Assembly: GCA_964398485.1 (NCBI GenBank)
Contig: CAYNMD010000039.1
Coordinates: 1-6,479 of the forward strand
DNA from: SSEF01 sp964398485
GTDB lineage: Bacteria; Patescibacteriota; Minisyncoccia; Moranbacterales; UBA1568
DNA: 6,479 nucleotides
Direction of reading: 5' to 3'
The notes under the pieces are model-generated. The model saw only the letters and a program-made list of their open reading frames with translations, was not told where the DNA came from and ran no database searches. Position 1 is the stretch's first letter; each line of letters opens with the position of its first letter. Position numbers and translations under genes: made by a program. Positions 1 through 6,479 of this stretch are shown piece after piece.

Positions 1-2650
<2,650 letters not shown>

Positions 2651-2658
2651 CATTTGAG

Positions 2659-2700
2659 TCACTACACGAACGGTAGAATAAACCACCTCTCGTGTAGTGA
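2659..2700 (-). other. Long hairpin just upstream of 23S 5' end
   Basis: A perfect 11-bp inverted repeat, TCACTACACGA at one end and TCGTGTAGTGA at the other, encloses a second stem (GGTGG with CTACC, one G-U pair) separated by 2-nt internal loops and capped by TTTATT. It starts about 9 nt before the predicted 5' end of the 23S rRNA. A stem of this size in an rRNA leader is a plausible processing or folding element. It is not followed by a T-run, so it is not a terminator. Confidence 0.75.
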
Positions 2701-2706
2701 TCGGTT

Positions 2707-2740
2707 GACAGTGAAGAATGTTTGCGCATACTTCACCGTC
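2707..2740 (-). other. Second leader hairpin
   Basis: On the minus strand GACGGTGAAG pairs with CTTCACTGTC over 10 bp with one G-U pair, leaving a 14-nt loop. It stands directly upstream of the 2659-2700 hairpin, giving two stacked stems before the 23S 5' end. The TTGACA that appears here on the plus strand is part of this stem and is not a promoter. Confidence 0.6.
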
Positions 2741-2830
2741 GTCAATTGCTTGACCTTACATTTTGACTTTTAAGTGTGCTCATCATTCGCCCCGCGCTCA
2801 CCTGACTCCTGATGCACTTATAAAGACTAG

Positions 2831-2842
2831 TTGTTAAATATT
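2831..2842 (-). promoter_or_regulatory. boxA-like antitermination motif (candidate)
   Basis: The minus strand reads GAATATTTAACAA. The TTTAACAA part matches the core of the E. coli rRNA boxA (TGCTCTTTAACAA), which recruits NusB/NusE to let polymerase pass terminators in rRNA operons. Its place in an rRNA leader, downstream of a terminator-like hairpin, fits. The match is only 8 nt in an AT-rich stretch, so it may be chance. Confidence 0.3.
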
Positions 2843-2945
2843 CTTGCGCGGAAAGATGAATCTTGGATCTTTCAAAGTAGTGAGAAAAGTTTCACCCAAA
2901 CCTCTCTCTTTCCGAACAAAATTTTCAAAATTACTCACTCTTTTC

Positions 2946-2973
2946 AAACAAAAACTCCGGTTACGAGCCGGAG
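2946..2973 (-). terminator. Intrinsic-terminator-like hairpin inside the 23S leader
   Basis: On the minus strand a perfect 6-bp stem CTCCGG/CCGGAG with a 7-nt loop is followed at once by TTTTTGTTTG. It lies only about 80 nt downstream of the predicted start site and 300 nt upstream of the 23S gene. It could attenuate rRNA transcription, end a separate RNA of about 105 nt, or be bypassed by antitermination. The stem is short, which lowers confidence that it is strong. Confidence 0.6.
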
Positions 2974-3060
2974 AAACTTCCCACCCCATCAAGCCCTATT
3001 CAGTTACGTGAGAGTTCCACAGTTTTTCGTGTTTTTACCGTTTTTTAGAGCGGTTTTTCC

Positions 3061-3089
3061 ATACTAGAGGACTGCCAGAAGCTTGTCAA
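3061..3089 (-). promoter_or_regulatory. Strong sigma70-type promoter for 23S rRNA
   Basis: On the minus strand a consensus -35 TTGACA (3089-3084), a 17-bp spacer and a -10 TAGTAT (3066-3061, 5 of 6 to consensus) face the 23S gene. The start site is expected at about 3054. It is the best promoter in the window, as expected for a stable-RNA gene, and supports independent transcription of the 23S gene without a 16S gene upstream. Confidence 0.85.
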
Positions 3090-3097
3090 GTCCCAAT

Positions 3098-3171
3098 AAA
3101 AAACCCTTACAAAAATGATGAACGCCAGGAGCCCGGGTGGGGCTGCCTAGCGTCTAGTGGGCACCTGGTTC
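3098..3171 (-). terminator. GC-rich hairpin with T-runs, possible terminator of the receiver gene
   Basis: On the minus strand GAACCAGGTGCCC (3171-3159) pairs with GGGCTCCTGGCGTTC (3134-3120). This makes 4-bp and 5-bp blocks around a T-T mismatch, plus 3 bp beyond a 2-nt bulge. The large loop contains a small AGCCC/GGGCT hairpin that competes with the inner pairs. Downstream come TTTTT (3115-3111) and TTTTTT (3103-3098). It lies between the receiver gene's stop and the 23S promoter, where a terminator is expected. The loop is large and the T-runs are offset, so this is not a textbook terminator. Confidence 0.4.
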
Positions 3172-3253
3172 AGACGCGGGATGGTGGGTAGATGTACGAA
3201 AATCACCAATCACCAAAATTCTGACCTAAGTGGATACGGATTCGTAGAACACC

Positions 3254-3646
3254 CTAAGGATTGACACCAAGTCGTGACAATTCCCGTCGAATCGTGAACA
3301 GAAAAGTTTCAGTTTCGACAGGGTTGTTGGACCAGGCAAAGGCGCCAAGTCGCCCTGCTTCAGCGATTTCTTCACCAGTGAAGGCAGAGCTGATCATGAG
3401 GACCGGCAGATGCTGGAGCGCCTCGTCAGACTTGATTGCCCTGAGGAGTCGCAAGCCATCACCCTCGTCTGGCATGCGCATGGCCGTGATCACCATGACG
3501 AAATGCTCTGGGTTGATGCGGAGCAGGTCGAGTGCCTCTTCTCCGCTCGATAACGCGTGACAGAAGAAGCCGTTGTTGCTGAGCATCAGCAGCAGCTGAT
3601 CCCGTGATGAAGCGTCATCGTCGACAACCAATATCCACCGTGACAT
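3254..3646 (-). CDS. Single-domain response-regulator-like protein with a degenerate receiver (pseudo-receiver)
   Basis: A 130-residue CheY-type receiver domain with no output domain. The acidic pocket is intact (VVDDD, D9-D11), and so are the MP after the active site (M58-P59), the switch Ser (S86/S87) and the GA of the last strand (G101-A102). The usual phosphoacceptor Asp is Ala55 (ITAMRMP, codon GCC), and the Lys of the canonical KP is Asn108 (NNP, codon AAC). Normal Asp phosphorylation therefore looks impossible, and the protein more likely acts through constitutive protein contacts. Its partner is unknown. The start at 3646 is chosen because MSRWILVVDDD begins the fold and GGGAG lies 7 nt upstream. 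An in-frame ATG at 3748 would add 34 residues unlike the family and overlaps the candidate -10. It stops at TAG. By eye it is GC-richer than its right-hand neighbours. No histidine kinase is visible nearby. Confidence 0.85.
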   Translation of the reverse strand: MSRWILVVDDDASSRDQLLLMLSNNGFFCHALSSGEEALDLLRINPEHFVMVITAMRMPDEGDGLRLLRAIKSDEALQHLPVLMISSAFTGEEIAEAGRLGAFAWSNNPVETETFLFTIRRELSRLGVNP

Positions 3647-3713
3647 CAGGATCTCCCAATCAACTTCCCTTGCCAAGCTGATCTCGAAAAAGGAACGACC
3701 CCAAGGAGGGTGC

Positions 3714-3735
3714 CTGCTGAAACCATATCCAGCAG
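3714..3735. repeat. Inverted repeat in the divergent promoter region
   Basis: CTGCTG (3714-3719) and CAGCAG (3730-3735) form a perfect 6-bp inverted repeat around a 10-nt centre. It lies right at the expected start of the receiver transcript and upstream of the lamin-tail gene. It could be a 5' UTR hairpin or an operator for a dimeric regulator. Chance occurrence is possible. Confidence 0.4.
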
Positions 3736-3742
3736 AACATGT

Positions 3743-3771
3743 ATTCAAACAGGATAATTATCATTCGTCAA
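3743..3771 (-). promoter_or_regulatory. Candidate promoter of the receiver gene
   Basis: On the minus strand TTGACG (3771-3766, 5 of 6 to the -35 consensus), a 17-bp spacer and TTGAAT (3748-3743, 4 of 6 to the -10). Transcription would start near 3736, giving a leader of about 90 nt before the ATG at 3646. The -10 is mediocre. Confidence 0.35.
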
Positions 3772-3791
3772 CTAGGCAAGATTCCTATTTT

Positions 3792-3800
3792 TGCTATTAT
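3792..3800 (+). promoter_or_regulatory. Candidate extended -10 promoter of the lamin-tail gene
   Basis: TGCTATTAT matches the extended -10 form TGnTATAAT with one change in the hexamer. No good -35 lies 16-18 bp upstream, as is common for extended -10 promoters. Initiation near 3807 would leave a leader of about 26 nt before the ATG at 3833, and would place the alternative TTG start (3791) outside the transcript. Confidence 0.4.
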
Positions 3801-3832
3801 TGAGCGTTCCAAAAACTACCTGTATTTCTCCT

Positions 3833-5677
3833 ATGCATGTTCGGCTGGTATTTCGTGTACTACTCTTGGGTCTTTTGTTCTTCTTTCCCTCCATTGCCAG
3901 GGCCAATATTATTCTCAGTGAAATCCAAATCAGTGGTAATAAAGCTGCCGATGAATTCGTCGAGCTCTATAACGATAGGGATACATCGGTAAACCTCAAC
4001 GATTATAGTCTCCGCCGCAAAAGTCAGGGAGATGCAACAGTGAAAGGGAGTTCACTCAAAACTTTTGGCAGTAGTGACATCATTCCAGCCAGAGGATATT
4101 TTCTCTGGGCCAGCAGCGCTGGCATATTCAAGGATCTAGCTGATGTCACCACAAGTGGTGGACTCTCGGACAACAATAGTCTGGGATTATTTGATAAAGA
4201 TGGAAAACTTATTGACTCACTCACGTGGGGTAGTGATCACGCACTCCCCTTTTCGCCTGCTCAATTTGGTAACTCTGACAAAAAAGAAAGTTTCGTGCGA
4301 GATCTCAATACTCTTGATTGGAGCAAGACCAAACAAACTTCGGCTACCAATTCCAAAGGCGAAGTTTGGAAAGAAGAGACTCCCCCACCGCCAGTACCAA
4401 AAGAGTTCAAAAGTATTCTCATTCATGAAGTCTTTCCCAATCCTGACTCAAAAGGCGACATGGGAGAATTTATTGAACTCTATAATCCACTCCAGGAAAC
4501 CGTCGATCTCTCAGGTTGGGAAATTCGCGATGCTACGGCTAGCGGTAAATATGTTTTCCCGAGTAGCCAAAAGATTGAAGGTCAAGGGTATGTCGTGATT
4601 ACTGATAGAGATTTCACACTTTCACTCAATAATGGAAAAGAAACGCTCACGCTCTCTGATACCGAGCAACGCATCGTCCACACCGTGAGTTACGAGAAAA
4701 CCAAAGAAGGTGTGACACTCAACCTCGTAGGAGACAAACTCCGCGGTGGCAAAGTACCGACACCTGGGCAAGCCAACATCTTGAACAATGATCCCGCCAC
4801 TAAAGAACGCGTACCCAAAAAAGGTTATCGCGATATTCCCGTATCATTTTTAGCCAAGGGTAAAGATAGTGATGGGGATGAACTCAAATATACCTGGGAT
4901 TTTGGCGATAACCATAAGAGCTACAAAGCCGAGACGACACACAAATATAAAGCGGTAGGGAAATATACGGTTACCCTCACTATCGATGATGGTAGTGATA
5001 CGATTACAGAAAATTTTGACATTAAAATTGAGAAATACGAAGCACCCAAACTCAGGATTGTTGCTCTCTCGCCAAATCCCAAGGGAAAAGACAGCGACTT
5101 CGAATGGATCGAGATCGAGAATCGCGAAAAGAAAACCGTCGACCTCCAGGGTTTTGGTATTGCAACCGGCAGCCAATCAAAAAAACTCACCAATCACCCT
5201 ATCCGTGAGTCAGTGGAAATAAAAGGAAAATCAGTGAAGCGGCTCACCCGTGAGGATGCACTCTTTACTTTCCCCAACCAAAAGGGCTCCGTGGAACTAC
5301 GCGATCCAACTGGCGAAGTTATCCATCGTTTCAAATACAAATTTGATAAGAGTCTCAAGGAAGGTATCGTTCTCAAAAAAGAAAAAGGGAAGTCACTCAC
5401 CCTCCTCACGACTGATGAAGGATCAGACACATCAAAAGAGTCAGAACCAATCCTTCCAACTGTCACTATTCAAGAAGAAATAACCGCGCCTGAAAATTTA
5501 ACATCAACAATTCAAGATGGGTCCGCCATCCTCCCTGAAGTAAAGGGAGTTTCTGTATCTATCAAAGAAGAGGGCCAAGAAGAGCCGCTCCCAATGGCTA
5601 CCATTGAGAAAAAGGCGCCACTTCAACAAACGTGGCAACATTTTTGGCAAAAGTTTTTTAGTTGGCTGAAGGAGTAG
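3833..5677 (+). CDS. Secreted multidomain protein: signal peptide, lamin-tail x2, PKD, lamin-tail
   Basis: A 614-residue exported protein. Residues 1-24 are a signal peptide with basic MHVRLVFR, a hydrophobic LLLGLLFFF core and ARA before Asn25. Lamin-tail domain 1 spans about 25-170 (ILSEIQISG, DEFVELYND, final LIDSLTWG), followed by a PPPP linker. Lamin-tail 2 spans about 192-318 (ILIHEVFPNP, GEFIELYNP, DLSGWEI, ending PTPGQANI). A PKD domain spans about 334-402 (DSDGDELKYTWDFGD, HKYKAVGKYTVTLTIDDG). A more divergent lamin-tail 3 spans about 405-525 (LRIVALSPNP, FEWIEIEN, DLQGFGI). Then come an acidic Ser/Thr/Glu-rich linker and an aromatic end (WQHFWQKFFSWLKE). In bacteria these beta-sandwich domains occur in surface or exported proteins, often beside hydrolase domains. 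None is present here, so a binding, adhesive or structural role is inferred. ATG 3833 starts the signal peptide but lacks a Shine-Dalgarno. TTG 3791 would add 14 residues. The 3' end overlaps the convergent gene by 20 bp. Confidence 0.93.
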   Translation: MHVRLVFRVLLLGLLFFFPSIARANIILSEIQISGNKAADEFVELYNDRDTSVNLNDYSLRRKSQGDATVKGSSLKTFGSSDIIPARGYFLWASSAGIFKDLADVTTSGGLSDNNSLGLFDKDGKLIDSLTWGSDHALPFSPAQFGNSDKKESFVRDLNTLDWSKTKQTSATNSKGEVWKEETPPPPVPKEFKSILIHEVFPNPDSKGDMGEFIELYNPLQETVDLSGWEIRDATASGKYVFPSSQKIEGQGYVVITDRDFTLSLNNGKETLTLSDTEQRIVHTVSYEKTKEGVTLNLVGDKLRGGKVPTPGQANILNNDPATKERVPKKGYRDIPVSFLAKGKDSDGDELKYTWDFGDNHKSYKAETTHKYKAVGKYTVTLTIDDGSDTITENFDIKIEKYEAPKLRIVALSPNPKGKDSDFEWIEIENREKKTVDLQGFGIATGSQSKKLTNHPIRESVEIKGKSVKRLTREDALFTFPNQKGSVELRDPTGEVIHRFKYKFDKSLKEGIVLKKEKGKSLTLLTTDEGSDTSKESEPILPTVTIQEEITAPENLTSTIQDGSAILPEVKGVSVSIKEEGQEEPLPMATIEKKAPLQQTWQHFWQKFFSWLKE

Positions 5678-6368
5678 TTACCTCAGCTGAAGCTGGAGCC
5701 TCGGGAGACTGCACAGGAGTAGTCGTTGGTATTCCTGATTCTTGGGGAACAGCTGATTGACTCAGGAGGACTCGATAGAGATGAGCTGAAGCTAGCATTG
5801 TCACTGGCATCGCAACAAGCACGCCGATACCCAAGACAAGCATCCCGAGAAATATTACTCCCACTGAGGCCAGGGCAAACAAGATAAGCTGCCACTTTAC
5901 CCCATCAGTAATACAGGCACTTTCTTGAAATGACTCCATCACACCCTTGCGACCATCAATAATACCGTACCAGAAAAAACCATAGCGGATCCCTAAATAG
6001 ATACCCGGAATGATAAAGGCCAATAGCCCAACTATTACTAGTACGGCATAGATCAAAAGACCGATAAGATAAGAGAGAAAGCGACGATCCATCTTGAGGA
6101 ATTGATCCCAGCTCAGTGACTTACCGTCGATTGCCCGCAAAGTAAGAGCAATAAAACCAAACATCACCCAATAATAGAGAACTGTACACAAAAGATCTGT
6201 CAGTGATCGAGTTGGCTCGATATCAACATACACAATATCAGTGAGATACCCAGAAATCCCTGCCACAGCCCACAGAAGAAGATTGAGACCAATAAAAAAC
6301 CATGGATGTTCTTTGAAGCGTGCCCAACCAACAGAAAAACATTGACTGATAGAAAAATTTTTATTCAT
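5658..6368 (-). CDS. Multi-pass membrane protein, DUF975-like
   Basis: A 236-residue integral membrane protein. The cytosolic-looking N-terminus (FSISQCFSVGWARFKEHPW) leads into membrane segments at about 23-45, 58-80, 98-120, 150-170 and 171-192, with a reentrant-looking PGIYLGIRYGFFWYG at 121-135. The PGIYLGIRY motif, the following amphipathic stretch (VMESFQESACITDGVKW) and the last helix pair resemble the DUF975/GPDPase_memb-type helical proteins common in Gram-positives and Patescibacteria. Their biochemical role is unknown. The last 40 or so residues are a Pro/Thr/Ser-rich tail. ATG 6368 is chosen because the fold begins there. ATG 6431 would add 21 residues and starts only 12 nt after the tRNA. 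No Shine-Dalgarno is visible. A weak TTGATA-17-ACTAAT (6407-6379) would start transcription at about 6372, almost at the ATG. Read-through from the tRNA is the alternative. Confidence 0.88.
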   Translation of the reverse strand: MNKNFSISQCFSVGWARFKEHPWFFIGLNLLLWAVAGISGYLTDIVYVDIEPTRSLTDLLCTVLYYWVMFGFIALTLRAIDGKSLSWDQFLKMDRRFLSYLIGLLIYAVLVIVGLLAFIIPGIYLGIRYGFFWYGIIDGRKGVMESFQESACITDGVKWQLILFALASVGVIFLGMLVLGIGVLVAMPVTMLASAHLYRVLLSQSAVPQESGIPTTTPVQSPEAPASAEVTTPSAN

Positions 6369-6378
6369 AGATTTTAAA

Positions 6379-6407
6379 ATTAGTCTGCACCTTACTTTCC
6401 CTATCAA
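6379..6407 (-). promoter_or_regulatory. Weak candidate promoter of the membrane-protein gene
   Basis: On the minus strand TTGATA (6407-6402, 5 of 6), a 17-bp spacer and ACTAAT (6384-6379, 4 of 6). Initiation about 7 nt downstream would give an mRNA with only a few nt before the ATG at 6368, nearly leaderless, which fits the missing ribosome binding site. The -10 is poor. Confidence 0.25.
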
Positions 6408-6443
6408 CTGCCTCACAAAAACAAGAGTCATTTTATACAGCTG

Positions 6444-6479
6444 AGCGGGTAAGGGGAATCGAACCCCTCGCTTAACCTT
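6444..6479 (-). tRNA. tRNA 3' half, probably tRNA-Gly (partial)
   Basis: The minus strand shows a T-arm, AGGGG-TTCGATT-CCCCT (5-bp stem, 7-nt loop), followed by the 3' acceptor strand TACCCGC and discriminator T, then CAG, so CCA is not encoded. The missing 5' acceptor strand should read GCGGGTA. A G1-C72, C2-G71 acceptor with U73 is the usual glycine set, hence the call. Other U73 isotypes such as Thr cannot be excluded because the anticodon lies just past the window edge. The visible AA-GGTTA-AGCG fits positions 37-48 with a 4-nt variable loop. The membrane-protein gene follows in the same direction. Confidence 0.9.

Noticed and set aside
2705..2734. Plus-strand TTGACA with a TACTTC-like -10
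   Set aside because: The bases form one arm of the leader hairpin, the -10 is poor, and no gene follows on that strand.
2831..3067. 78-codon plus-strand frame opposite the 23S leader
   Set aside because: It runs antisense through the leader hairpins and over the rRNA promoter region, shows no recognisable family and has no Shine-Dalgarno.
3202..3215. Tandem ATCACCA repeat, two copies
   Set aside because: Two 7-nt copies are too short to mean an array or iteron set, and chance explains them.
3261..3560. 99-codon plus-strand frame
   Set aside because: It is antisense to the receiver gene, whose protein has clear family motifs. This frame has none.
4143..4598. 151-codon plus-strand frame
   Set aside because: It is a shifted reading of the lamin-tail gene, which is fully open and has recognisable domains.
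3833..6368. UGA=Gly recoding (code 25), considered because a CPR host and a tRNA-Gly are suspected
   Set aside because: All three protein genes are long, contain many glycines, and have no in-frame TGA.

Overview
The window looks like a piece of a small-genome bacterium, most plausibly a member of the Patescibacteria (CPR, Parcubacteria-like). This is inferred from gene content: a 23S rRNA gene with its own promoter and no 16S gene in front of it, a secreted protein built from lamin-tail and PKD domains, a tRNA without an encoded CCA, and weak or absent Shine-Dalgarno sites. The placement is tentative. The three protein genes are open under the standard bacterial code. They end in TAG, TAG and TAA and contain no in-frame TGA, which argues against the UGA=Gly code of Gracilibacteria/Absconditabacteria.

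Positions 1 to about 2650 are the minus-strand 23S rRNA gene, cut at its 3' end by the window edge (position 1 corresponds to about E. coli 2568). The roughly 600 bp upstream of its 5' end contain no convincing protein gene. They hold a strong minus-strand sigma70-type promoter (TTGACA, 17 bp, TAGTAT), a leader of about 400 nt with several hairpins, one of which looks like an intrinsic terminator, and a GC-rich hairpin that may end the preceding gene.

Next on the minus strand (3254-3646) is a stand-alone response-regulator receiver domain. It has Ala at the phosphoacceptor Asp position and Asn at the conserved Lys position, so it is probably a pseudo-receiver. Divergent from it, on the plus strand (3833-5677), is a large secreted protein with the order signal peptide, lamin-tail, lamin-tail, PKD, lamin-tail, acidic linker, aromatic C-terminus. 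The two genes share a 186-bp region with candidate promoters facing both ways.

A convergent minus-strand gene (5658-6368) encodes a multi-pass membrane protein of a DUF975-like type. Its 3' end overlaps that of the secreted-protein gene by 20 bp. Upstream of it, at the right edge, is the 3' half of a minus-strand tRNA, probably tRNA-Gly, with the anticodon just outside the window.

The genes do not form an obvious pathway. The secreted protein and the membrane protein both belong to the cell envelope. The pseudo-receiver sits just upstream of the 23S promoter, but nothing in the sequence shows a functional link. I saw no CRISPR array, insertion sequence, phage gene or defence system.
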